From: Zophobihabitans entericus
GTDB taxonomy: Bacteria > Pseudomonadota > Gammaproteobacteria > Enterobacterales > Orbaceae
DNA: 64,000 nt
Direction of reading: 5' to 3'
Assembly (NCBI RefSeq): GCF_011745665.1
Contig: NZ_CP050253.1
Coordinates: 2,393,418 to 2,457,417, forward strand
Both the position numbers and the translations under genes were made by a program. Shown one piece after another: positions 33,597 through 42,936 of the stretch. Positions within the stretch are counted from its first letter, which is position 1, and each line of letters starts with the position of its first letter. The notes under the pieces are model-generated. The model was given only the letters and a program-made list of their open reading frames with translations. It was not told the DNA's origin and made no database searches.

Positions 33597-33855
33597 TACA
33601 AAACCTAAAAGTGTATACAAAAAGTTAATGGATATTATACATGAATCAGATGTTTTTACAGTTCAATTAAGGACATATAAATAATTAACATCCTCTCTTG
33701 TTGTACTTAAAAAGGAAAGCAAACCTGATCTTGGCTTGCTTTGTGATGACATTATTTTTTAGTTGATGGTTCAGGTAAACCAACATGTCCTCTCATTATC
33801 TTTAGCCATGGCTCAGCCATTTTCTTTCGCTCCTCTTGGGTCAGTTTTTTGCTCT

Positions 33856-34305
33856 CTAGTTGTGTAGTTTTTTTGGTATCACAGGATGTTCTGTGGTTTT
33901 CATTGGTTTATGCTCCTCTCTCAGTTCCGATTCAGTGATGTAACATACATTTACACCACTGTTAGGACGAAAATAACCTTGTTGTGCTTTGCTGATTAAT
34001 CGAAGTAAATAGCCTGTAGGATTTCGTATAATGGTATCTGTTCTTTGACAGATCATTGCCCATTCATTCAGTATTTCTTGTTGCATACGAGTATTTAAGG
34101 TGAGTAATGCCGATAATACATCTTGTTTTTGGTCAGATGTCAGAGAGCGGAATAAAACAGGCATTTTTAAATAATGTAATTCAGGAATGCTGAGTTGATA
34201 AACGATCATTTTTTTACCCTCTGACGTAAACGTACGTACGTTTTTATTAATATTATTATTTAAATCCGTACGTACGTTTTGTAGAACTGTAGTAATTTGT
34301 TTCAT
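33856..34305 (-). pseudogene. ICE replication-protein fragment (STY4528-like C-terminus), probable frameshift
   Basis: 149 residues from the ATG at 34305 (RBS AAGAGG). The part LSIPELHYLKMPVLFRSLTSD to NPTGYLLRLISKAQQGYFRP resembles the C-terminal region of STY4528-family island replication proteins; the N-terminal portion expected of that family is absent. The frame ends soon after a run of seven A (33868-33874 on the + strand as T). In the neighbouring frame, translation continues for about 38 residues (including LTQEERKKMAEPWLKIMRGH) to a stop at 33752. I interpret this as a truncated, frameshifted remnant. Confidence 0.55.
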
Positions 34306-34635
34306 AGGGAAACCTCTTGAGATTGTTGAATGAAACGTCAGGGTAAAAAACTTGATGCGAAAAATCACAATAAATGCGGATTTGGTCTTGTCTGATTTCT
34401 TTTTTTATTAATAATTTTATTTAATTAATTGATTTTAAAGAAATTAATAATATAAAAATATTTTGGTGAAAATCACAGGTAAAAAAGAGATTTAAAAAGA
34501 AATAATGGTAAGGGTTATATTAAGGGAATGGTTTTTACTTTGAAAAGGTAAAAAGGATGTTGTTTGCATGGATTGATACTCAGCTTACAACTGTCTCAAA
34601 GTTATTGGAACTTCTCATAACATATCAAGTTTCTC
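34306..34635. other. AT-rich gap between the replication remnant and aadA-like gene
   Basis: 330 bases, very AT-rich around 34380-34500. I see no credible gene, strong terminator or repeat, except that the replication remnant's promoter must lie here. Confidence 0.5.
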
Positions 34636-35421
34636 TCATTTTGAAAGAAGTATGATAATCTGTTCGTTAAAATATTTAACCGTCTTTTGTATATTAAATT
34701 TTTCACTTTCCCAATCATCTTTAATAGTGCCTAAATATGCCTCACGCGCATGCACTAACACACTTTTCATCGGTTCAGGTAAATTTGGTATAACCCATGT
34801 TGCAGCCATGTCTTTGGTGACAAATGTTCCAGTAGCTGCGGTGTGCCATATCCTTGCAAGAGTTAGCAATACATTTCGTTCATCACCATCTAAACTATGG
34901 AGCAACACAGGTAAGATATCGTACATCGCACGTCTAATTTGAGTCGAAGATATTTCGGGTAAAAGCTCAATAGCAGCAGGACCATGCAATGAGATAGATT
35001 GTTGCCGTGCCTGCGCTAATAGTAAGGTGATTTCAGGGTCGCTTACAGGCATTGGAATAGTGCCTGCTTCAAATTCTTCTCTTAGCCATTCACCATAGAT
35101 AAAATCTGCCTGAGCAGGAAAATGTAACATAGCAAGTTCGGATTTCTGTAATAATATTACTTCGATACAACGTGCACCAAGACCGCAAAATGGATGATGA
35201 CCTGAAACTTGTAATAAGAAATCGATAAAGATTTTACGCTTCTCGTCTGTCAGAGGACAATCAATAATAAGGAGAAGGTCAATATCACTCTGAGGCTTTA
35301 ATCCACCAGTGACAATTGAACCATGCAAATATGCCGCTATTAACTTTTCTCCAAATAAGCTGCGGCTCATATCCAATATAGATTGTACTTGTTCTGGAAT
35401 ATCTATTTTCTTTTCCTTCAT
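34636..35421 (-). CDS. AadA-family aminoglycoside (3'') adenylyltransferase-like protein
   Basis: 261 residues. The nucleotidyltransferase motif is complete: LHGSIVTGGLKPQSDIDLLL (about 32-51), with the GS and DxD metal ligands. Further AadA-like blocks are YGEWLREEFEAG, GPAAIELLP and GDERNVLLTLARIWHTAATG (about 180-199), then a DUF4111-type helical C-terminus with AREAYLG. In known relatives this adenylylates streptomycin and spectinomycin. The sequence is divergent from integron aadA genes, so the substrate is inferred. It has its own RBS and no gene-cassette attC site was seen. Confidence 0.82.
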   Translation of the reverse strand: MKEKKIDIPEQVQSILDMSRSLFGEKLIAAYLHGSIVTGGLKPQSDIDLLLIIDCPLTDEKRKIFIDFLLQVSGHHPFCGLGARCIEVILLQKSELAMLHFPAQADFIYGEWLREEFEAGTIPMPVSDPEITLLLAQARQQSISLHGPAAIELLPEISSTQIRRAMYDILPVLLHSLDGDERNVLLTLARIWHTAATGTFVTKDMAATWVIPNLPEPMKSVLVHAREAYLGTIKDDWESEKFNIQKTVKYFNEQIIILLSK

Positions 35422-35503
35422 TATGCATCCTGATTTATTACTTTAACTGGAACCTACTCAATAAAAGGTTTTAAAAACAAAAATTAAGTTCTTAATGTGG
35501 TTT

Positions 35504-36403
35504 CTATACTTGGTTAGTATAACGAAGTGTGTTTACTATCAGTTGAAATGCTGCTGATGATTGTCTGCGACTTGGGTAATAAAGATGATATCCAGGGAAT
35601 GTTGGACTCCAATCATCAAGTACTTGAATTAAATCTCCTTTGATAATCGATTCCTGAACCAAATCTTCAGGGGCATAACAAAGCCCATAGCCGTCTAATG
35701 CTGCGGTTAGCCCTTGTGGGGAAGTGTTGAAAATCATTTGCCCTGTGACCTGAATATTTAATTTTTCCCCTTTCTTTTCAAACTCCCAGGCATAAATCCC
35801 TCCATAAGTGGCTAAACGAAGATTAATGCAATTATGAGACATCAGATCTTGTGGTACTTTAGGTTTTTCACGGGTAGAAAAATAAACCGGAGAACCTACA
35901 ACAACCATTTTAAAATCGGGTGATATTCGTACAGCGATCATATCTTTAGCAATTTGATCACCAGCCCGAACACCTGCGTCAAACCTGCTATCGACAATAT
36001 CCGTAAATTCATAAGCAATCGATAGTTCAAAATTTAATTCAGGGTATTCAGGTAATAATTTTGAGAGCTTTGGCCACAAAATAGTGTTAATAGCGTGATC
36101 GTGAGCTGTGATGCGTATTGTTCCAACGGGTTTTTCTTTGAGGTCGTTCAATACTTTTAGCTCATCTTCAATCCCACCATAAAGATGCCCAAGATTGCTA
36201 AATAAGCGTTCACCGACTTCCGTGGTGGAAACGCCACGCGTTGTTCGGGTTAGTAGCCTCACACCTAATTTTTCTTCTAATCTGCGAATCGAGTGACTTA
36301 ATGCCGATTGTGAGACACCTAATTGTGCTGCCGCACGAGTAAAATTACGTTCTCGTGCCACAATGATAAAAGTAAACAGGCTATTAAAATCGATATTGTT
36401 CAT
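35504..36403 (-). CDS. LysR-type transcriptional regulator
   Basis: 299 residues. An N-terminal winged HTH at about 1-62 (LFTFIIVARERNFTRAAAQLGVSQSALSHSIRRLEEKLG) is followed by a LysR substrate-binding domain (about 90-295). It is closest in pattern to the regulators paired with aldo-keto reductases or quinone/aldehyde-response genes. It is divergent from the aldo-keto reductase gene across 110 bases, so it probably controls that gene and itself from this space. The ligand is unknown. Confidence 0.92.
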   Translation of the reverse strand: MNNIDFNSLFTFIIVARERNFTRAAAQLGVSQSALSHSIRRLEEKLGVRLLTRTTRGVSTTEVGERLFSNLGHLYGGIEDELKVLNDLKEKPVGTIRITAHDHAINTILWPKLSKLLPEYPELNFELSIAYEFTDIVDSRFDAGVRAGDQIAKDMIAVRISPDFKMVVVGSPVYFSTREKPKVPQDLMSHNCINLRLATYGGIYAWEFEKKGEKLNIQVTGQMIFNTSPQGLTAALDGYGLCYAPEDLVQESIIKGDLIQVLDDWSPTFPGYHLYYPSRRQSSAAFQLIVNTLRYTNQV

Positions 36404-36433
36404 TTATGAATTCCAGTCATGATGGTATTCTAA

Positions 36434-37495
<1,062 letters not shown>

Positions 37496-37504
37496 TTAAC
37501 TGTG

Positions 37505-37542
37505 TTGGCAAAGAACATAACTAAAAATATGTTCTTTGCCAA
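37505..37542. terminator. Terminator-like hairpin after the aldo/keto reductase
   Basis: TTGGCAAAGAACATA (37505-37519) pairs perfectly with TATGTTCTTTGCCAA (37528-37542). Confidence 0.75.
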
Positions 37543-37700
37543 TAGTGGTGATTTGGAAGTACATACTTTCGAGATTGGCTACAAATATTTTAAGTGCTTA
37601 TTGCCTGAAAAATAGAATAAGTATAGAATTAAGTAGTTGTTTTGAGAGAAATAAAAAAATTCTTTTTTAATCATTAGGTTAGATTAACTGTCGCAAAGAT

Positions 37701-37715
37701 CGTTTCCCGCTCCAA
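37701..37715 (+). repeat. Attachment-site core, left end of tandem island
   Basis: CGTTTCCCGCTCCAA is identical to 54943-54957 in the same orientation. The first 14 bases equal the 3' end of typical bacterial tRNA-Gly(GCC) genes, the known target of ICEclc-like elements. The bases before it do not form a tRNA, so this is a secondary att site between two tandem elements. Confidence 0.85.
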
Positions 37716-37783
37716 TTCTTCATATCTGGAGCACTTCAAAGGCACTTAAAGCCTTAATTTTACAAGACTTTCAATCAAATACT

Positions 37784-37809
37784 ATTCCACTGACGTGCGT
37801 AGTCTTCCA
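37784..37809. repeat. 26-bp inverted repeat, left copy
   Basis: An exact 26-base sequence beginning ATTCCACTGACG, present in reverse complement at 47912-47937. The two copies face each other across 10 kb that contain the integrase, RadC, the nucleotidase, the HerA/NurA operon and recombinase copy 2. Confidence 0.85.
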
Positions 37810-37827
37810 CTGGCATTCACAACTATT

Positions 37828-37947
37828 TTGTACATTAAGTTGTACATCGGTGTTTTCCAATTGTACATCGGCTCTAAACTATACCCCAAAAGGCTTACCA
37901 CCTGTTTTTCAAGGTAGCTATTTGTGTGTATTTTTAAAATGTACATC
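37828..37947. promoter_or_regulatory. TTGTACATC arm-type repeats, left end
   Basis: Copies at 37828 (TTGTACATT), 37840 and 37861 (TTGTACATCGG), and 37940 (TGTACATC), with degenerate TATACATCG/TATACATTC forms near 38073-38095. They lie between the att core and the integrase gene, where integrase arm or excisionase sites are expected. The rest of 37950-38238 is the integrase leader with no other gene. Confidence 0.7.
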
Positions 37948-38238
37948 ACCCCTACAGCCCCTAGTAACACAAAAAACCACTACATGTAATCTTTACCCAG
38001 TAAGGCAAGCAGCCCTGTTTAAGTACATAAATAAGTACTTTTTCAGTTCGAGTGAGTTATTTGAGTACTTATTATATACATCGGGTTATACATTCAAGAG
38101 TCTATTCACCCCATACCAATGTACAAACGAATTGCCTTTTCCCCTCCAAATTAAAATCAGACAAGAGCAAATCCGCATTTATTCCGATAATTTGAAAAAT
38201 ATTCGGTTTAATACCCTCATATTAGCAAGGAGGGCATT

Positions 38239-39489
38239 ATGGCACTAACCGATACCGCAGTCAGACAAGCAAAAGCCAAAAAGACCGCATACTCACTCAA
38301 AGATATAGATGGCTTATTTTTATACATTGCGCCTAATGGCACAAAGAGTTGGCATTTTAGATACAATTTTAATAGTAAAGCTGTCAGGATATCCTTTGGC
38401 ACCTATCCAGAACTGAGTCTAAAAGATGCACGTCAATACAGAGACGAGGCACGCTCACAAGTTGCCAAAGGCATAGACCCAAGAGTACACAAACAAAACC
38501 AACAATCCGAAAACATCCTGACCTTTGCCAAGTATATTGAGCACTGGAAAATCTTTAAACTCAAAAAACTGGGTTCAAAGAATCCCAATAGGAGACAAAG
38601 TACACAGGTTCAAATAGAACGCTATTTACGCAAAGACCTGTTACCGGCATTGGGTGAGTTACCTATGATAAATATCACCCGAGTAGAAATACTGGCTGTC
38701 TTACGCTCAATAGAAGGTAGAGGAGCGCTATCCATTGCTGAAAAATGCCGATGTTGGCTCAATGAAATCTTTCGTTTTGCCCTAGCCGAAGGTGTGGTAC
38801 AACACAACCCTGCCTCAGATATGGACATACTGGCATTGCCACAAAACCCAGTAAAGCATAACCCCTTTCTGACCATGGCAGAGCTTCCGCCATTCTTAGC
38901 TGAATTACACCATTACAAAGGAGGCAGAGTCATACAACTGGGTGTTAAACTCTTGTTACTGACAGGTGTGCGTTCAGGAGAACTACGCTATGCAGAGCCG
39001 AGTCACTTTGATTTAGAAAAAGGATTGTGGAACATCCCTGCCGATATGGTTAAACAACTTAAAAGCCAAGTACGCAATATCAACAATACTGTACCGCCTT
39101 ACGTTGTGCCATTAAGCCGTCAGGCAATAGACATAGTTAAAGAAATGCTCCTATATCGTTACAGCAGTTCAAAATACCTGATTGTTCATCGATATGACCC
39201 AAATCTTCCGTGTAGCGAGAACACCTTCAATCAAGCCATTAAACGTATGGGATATCATGAGCGATTAACAGGACACGGACTCAGAGCCACCCTATCCACT
39301 GCATTAAATGAGCTCGGTTACCAAAAAGAATGGATAGAAGCCCAATTGTCTCATTCAGATAAAGACCAAGTCAGACGAGCGTATAACCATGCTCAGTATA
39401 TAGAGCAGCGTAGAGGGATGATGCAAGATTGGGCTGATAAATTGGATGGATGGACAGAAGAAGGAGTAAAACAACAAATAACCACATAA
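38239..39489 (+). CDS. int: P4-type tyrosine integrase (DUF4102 N-terminus)
   Basis: 416 residues. The DUF4102 arm-binding domain (1-90, MALTDTAVRQAKAKKTAYSL, DGLFLYIAPNGTKSW) is followed by a core-binding domain and a catalytic domain. Catalytic residues: Arg in LTGVRSGELRYA, HGLRATLST (HxxR), LSHSDKDQVRRAYNHAQY with His and Tyr. It integrates the island at the adjacent tRNA-Gly-type core. RBS GCAAGGAGG precedes the ATG. A terminator follows at 39521. Confidence 0.94.
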   Translation: MALTDTAVRQAKAKKTAYSLKDIDGLFLYIAPNGTKSWHFRYNFNSKAVRISFGTYPELSLKDARQYRDEARSQVAKGIDPRVHKQNQQSENILTFAKYIEHWKIFKLKKLGSKNPNRRQSTQVQIERYLRKDLLPALGELPMINITRVEILAVLRSIEGRGALSIAEKCRCWLNEIFRFALAEGVVQHNPASDMDILALPQNPVKHNPFLTMAELPPFLAELHHYKGGRVIQLGVKLLLLTGVRSGELRYAEPSHFDLEKGLWNIPADMVKQLKSQVRNINNTVPPYVVPLSRQAIDIVKEMLLYRYSSSKYLIVHRYDPNLPCSENTFNQAIKRMGYHERLTGHGLRATLSTALNELGYQKEWIEAQLSHSDKDQVRRAYNHAQYIEQRRGMMQDWADKLDGWTEEGVKQQITT

Positions 39490-39520
39490 AACCTAAAATA
39501 AATTCAGTATAAACACAAAT

Positions 39521-39549
39521 AAAAAGGACAACTGACCATTGTCCTTTTA
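39521..39549 (+). terminator. Rho-independent terminator after int
   Basis: AAAAAGGACA pairs with TGTCCTTTT across an 8-base loop, ending in TTTT. Confidence 0.8.
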
Positions 39550-39701
39550 AGCTTTCAAAGCAAAACCCATTCCCTTAACACAATTCCCTTACCTTTATTT
39601 TTCCTTTTAATCATGACAAGATATAATAAGTTACTTGTCAGCCTAACAGCTAAACTGTTATGCTGAACCGATATTAACCCCATAAAAGTGTCAAAAAATC
39701 G

Positions 39702-40382
39702 ATGGATATAAAACTAGCTAAGAATGATAAACGCTATATAGAAAGTACAGATGATGTTTATGGCATTATGCAACGTATTCTATTGCGTGAAGATAAAATA
39801 GACATAGAAAAAGAACACTTCTGGATAATCGGTATGAATCAGGCTGGTTACATCCTTTATATCGAACTCATTGCACTTGGTACTTATAAATCAGTTGATA
39901 TTGAACCCATGAATGTATTTCGTGTGGCAGTCATGAAAAACGCCTCTCGTGTGATTGCAGTGCATAATCATCCTTCAGGACGATTAGAGCCCTCTGAGGG
40001 AGATAAAGAAGTCACAGACCGTTTAATACAGGTTGGACGCATTTTAAATATTGAGCTTGTTGACCATCTGATTATTTCACCTATTTACTATTCTAGCTTT
40101 AGATCGACTGGTTTAATGGACGAGTTGGAGTTGAGCTTGAGATTTGTCCCAACTTATCAGGTTGTTGATCAGATTAGGAAGGAAGAGAAGAAGATTGCTA
40201 GGGAGAAACTAGCGATTGCAAATAGTAAAATTAAACTAGAAAAAGAGCGTCGTGAAAAATTAGAGCTAGCAATGGCTACAGCCCTTCTTGATAAAGGTAT
40301 TGATATCGATACGATTGCTAAGATTATGGAAGTCACGCCTAAACAAATTCAAACTATATACAATAGAATAAATAATAAATAG
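39702..40382 (+). CDS. radC: RadC-family JAB-domain protein with helical extension
   Basis: 226 residues. The JAB/MPN core has IAVHNHPSGRLEPSEGD (about 86-102), giving the HxHP...SxxD metal site, and VDHLIIS. Chromosomal RadC proteins have an N-terminal HhH region; here it is absent. Instead a Lys/Glu-rich coiled coil and a small HTH-like end (IDTIAKIMEVTPKQIQTIYN) follow, suggesting DNA binding. RadC proteins are frequent on islands, without a settled function. It is 8 bases upstream of the 5'-nucleotidase and likely in one operon with it. Confidence 0.85.
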   Translation: MDIKLAKNDKRYIESTDDVYGIMQRILLREDKIDIEKEHFWIIGMNQAGYILYIELIALGTYKSVDIEPMNVFRVAVMKNASRVIAVHNHPSGRLEPSEGDKEVTDRLIQVGRILNIELVDHLIISPIYYSSFRSTGLMDELELSLRFVPTYQVVDQIRKEEKKIAREKLAIANSKIKLEKERREKLELAMATALLDKGIDIDTIAKIMEVTPKQIQTIYNRINNK

Positions 40383-40390
40383 AGGATCAT

Positions 40391-41323
40391 ATGGCTTATG
40401 ATTTAACGAATAGACTTGTGATAGGCTTAGCATCAAGTGCTCTTTTTGATTTAGAAGAGTCTGATAATATATTCAGAGAACAAGGAGAAATAGCTTATCG
40501 AACATTTCAAAGAGATAATGAAAATAGCCCTTTAAAGAAAGGGGTCGCATTCCCGTTTATCCAGCGCATTCTATCTCTTAATGCTCTAAACCCCAAAGAC
40601 CCGCCAGTTGAAGTTATTCTTTTATCAAGGAATGACCCTGATACAGGTCTTCGCGTAATGAATTCAATTGAGCATTATAAGTTAAATATGACAAGAGCTG
40701 TTTTTCTACAAGGATCATCCCCACTTAAATACATACCTGCATTTGATATAGAATTATTTTTATCTGCCAACATTCAAGATGTCAAGCAAGCAGTTAACGC
40801 TGGTTATCCTGCTGGTAGAGTATTGCAAGGTAATATAAAAGATGATATCAATGATAAAGAACTTCGTATTGCTTTTGACTTCGATGGTGTTATTATTGAC
40901 GATGAAGCGGAAACAATTTACAAAGAAACCAGAGATTTAAGCCTTTTTCATGATAATGAAACCACTAAGGAAGATATTGTTCATAATCCAGGTCCTTTAA
41001 ATAATTTTATTCGTAGATTAGCAAATATACAAGAACTTGAGCGCAAAAAAATAGAAACAGATTCAACTTATATTCCGATGCTAAGAACTGCTATTGTTAC
41101 AGCTAGGAATGCTCCCTCACATAAAAGAGCGATACACACCTTAAGAGGTTTGGGAATAGAGATTAATGAGGCTTTTTTTCTAGGTGGTATTGAAAAAAGT
41201 AAAGTCTTAGAAATCATGAGACCGCATATCTTTTTTGATGACCAAATATCTCATTTGGAAGAACCCTCTAGAATACTGCCATCTGTGCATATTCCATTTG
41301 GTGTAGCCAATAAAAGTGATTAA
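40391..41323 (+). CDS. Cytosolic 5'-nucleotidase (NT5C1-like, HAD fold)
   Basis: 310 residues. It matches the cytosolic 5'-nucleotidase family: N-terminal LTNRLVIGLASSALFDLEESD, then VILLSRNDPDTGLRVMNSI, a FDFDGVIIDDEAE nucleophile motif (about 162-174, DxDG), TARNAPSHKRAI and a FFDDQ motif near residue 282. It removes phosphate from nucleoside monophosphates. On an island, coupled to RadC, a nucleotide-depleting or signal-cleaving defence role is possible but inferred. RBS AGAGGATCAT. Confidence 0.85.
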   Translation: MAYDLTNRLVIGLASSALFDLEESDNIFREQGEIAYRTFQRDNENSPLKKGVAFPFIQRILSLNALNPKDPPVEVILLSRNDPDTGLRVMNSIEHYKLNMTRAVFLQGSSPLKYIPAFDIELFLSANIQDVKQAVNAGYPAGRVLQGNIKDDINDKELRIAFDFDGVIIDDEAETIYKETRDLSLFHDNETTKEDIVHNPGPLNNFIRRLANIQELERKKIETDSTYIPMLRTAIVTARNAPSHKRAIHTLRGLGIEINEAFFLGGIEKSKVLEIMRPHIFFDDQISHLEEPSRILPSVHIPFGVANKSD

Positions 41324-41462
41324 ATTCTCTCGTTATATCTAGGAGCCATTAAATGCTGCTATATCAGAAAAGCTGAAGTCAATATATCCAAAGCTTAGAG
41401 TGTCTATAAAACCTGAGTATTTGAAATATACTATTAACACTATCAAACTATCTCAATGTTAT

Positions 41463-41508
41463 TACAAGCTAGAACAGGGTATTTATAAATACCCTGTTCT
41501 AGCTTGTA
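41463..41508. terminator. 46-bp perfect palindrome between convergent genes
   Basis: TACAAGCTAGAACAGGGTAT and the rest of a 23-base arm (41463-41485) are exactly complementary to 41486-41508. It lies between the convergent nucleotidase and NurA genes and is a strong bidirectional terminator. The perfection of the palindrome is unusual. Confidence 0.85.
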
Positions 41509-41569
41509 TTTTAGATTATCTTAAATTAATGATATTTCTTGTAAAAATAGACATTATGCACTTTTAACT

Positions 41570-42934
41570 CTAATCACTTTTTAAACTTGCAGCTACAAAT
41601 TTATCTAACAACACCTTACTTGGATGATTTGCTAAAGATACTAGTTTATTTGCAAGTGCAATTGGAATAATAGAATCATCATACATATGACATTTTAATT
41701 TTTGTATATTAAGGAGAATCACCTCTAAATTTTTATAATTTTTCTTATGGGGTACTAAATTTGAATCTTTATCTGTAGTTGGTACTGTCAAGACGAATAT
41801 TTGATTATCATCAGAATGAAAAATAATTTTCCCTCCATAATATGAGGTACTCCCATAATGCATCTTAGTCGGATCTCCTGGAGTAATATATTTATAAGTA
41901 TAGTTATTACTCAAAAGAAAATATTCACCATTTTTTAAAATAGGATCTCCCTTTGGGTTTAGGGAAATTTGCTGAGCATGTTCCACAAAAGGACCACTTT
42001 TTTCCAAGCCAACTAAAAATAGATTATGTTTTTCCTTTAAGAAATTACATAGATTTCTCATTGGTTTATGCATATTAGCTGTTTGCCCTGAAAAACTTAA
42101 TGGCCCATCAGTAATAAATAAAAAGCTATTTAGAAGAGTTGCTTGATATGCATATATATATTTAATGAAATGGACTATTATTAGTTGCTCAATTAAACGC
42201 GTTAAATAACCAAGGATTCCTCCGGCACCGTGTTCCTCATCGACTGCTTCATGTAATCGGAACACATCTGTTAAATATACTTTACCATTTGGTGAATCAA
42301 ACGTATAGTCAGCATTCATCTTCTCTTTTTTTAGTTCAAAGGAGCCGGTACCAGTACTTATATCTAAATTTGGATCATTAGATAATGAATAAGTATCTTT
42401 GGGTGAATCACTGTATTCTTGGAAAATAAACCACTTTAGTGTTTCCATGAATGTCGAATGATCTCTGCTTATCATAAAAAAATCATAGAGTGTTTTTCTT
42501 ATAGAGTTTTTTAGTGATTCCTGATTATGGCTTAATATATTTTTTATTGGTAATGCTAACTTAAAGCGTTGAAGGTTATGAAGTTTCTTCATATCTTCAG
42601 GAAAAATGAAAGGTTTTTCTGATAAACGTTCTACATCATCTACACCAAAAAGAATTGCCCCAAATTGAAAAAAAGCAAATTGAGCACTAGGAAATTGTTT
42701 TTTAGGCTCAACTATTGTATAACCACCATCTACAGCTAAAAAGTGCTGAATTGGATTATTAGTTGGCAGTAACTTTTCAAAAATTTGTTCGCTTTTTATA
42801 TCTATTTCATCTACATCTTTAGGCAAGAAACAGTTACTAATAAAATTTTTTATAAATGGGTCATTAATAATATGAGTATGATTTATTTTTGCAGCCCATT
42901 CATTAGGTTTATTCCCTCTGCTTGTAGTGCCCAT
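41570..42934 (-). CDS. nurA: NurA-domain nuclease of a methyltransferase-HerA-NurA system
   Basis: 454 residues. NurA features: HFLAVDGGYTIVEPK (about 63-77, first metal-binding Asp), LLNSFLFITDGPLSFSG (about 265-281, second Asp), and LFLVGLEKSGPFVEHA (about 303). These surround an RNase H-like core with ~5'-3' nuclease activity in characterised homologues. It is larger than archaeal NurA (~340 aa). It starts 2 bases after HerA and is the last gene of the three-gene operon. The nuclease would be driven by the HerA ring. Confidence 0.82.
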   Translation of the reverse strand: MGTTSRGNKPNEWAAKINHTHIINDPFIKNFISNCFLPKDVDEIDIKSEQIFEKLLPTNNPIQHFLAVDGGYTIVEPKKQFPSAQFAFFQFGAILFGVDDVERLSEKPFIFPEDMKKLHNLQRFKLALPIKNILSHNQESLKNSIRKTLYDFFMISRDHSTFMETLKWFIFQEYSDSPKDTYSLSNDPNLDISTGTGSFELKKEKMNADYTFDSPNGKVYLTDVFRLHEAVDEEHGAGGILGYLTRLIEQLIIVHFIKYIYAYQATLLNSFLFITDGPLSFSGQTANMHKPMRNLCNFLKEKHNLFLVGLEKSGPFVEHAQQISLNPKGDPILKNGEYFLLSNNYTYKYITPGDPTKMHYGSTSYYGGKIIFHSDDNQIFVLTVPTTDKDSNLVPHKKNYKNLEVILLNIQKLKCHMYDDSIIPIALANKLVSLANHPSKVLLDKFVAASLKSD

Positions 42935-42936
42935 AA

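Noticed and set aside
34200..34280. Repeated CGTACGTACG as an iteron-type origin
   Set aside because: There are only two copies, both inside a coding frame; too few for an iteron origin.
37701..37715. A complete tRNA-Gly gene at the att core
   Set aside because: The upstream ~60 bases show no D-, anticodon- or T-arm; only the 3' end is present.
37850..38248. 132-aa ORF across the island left end
   Set aside because: It runs through the arm-type repeats and the integrase promoter, has no RBS and resembles no protein.
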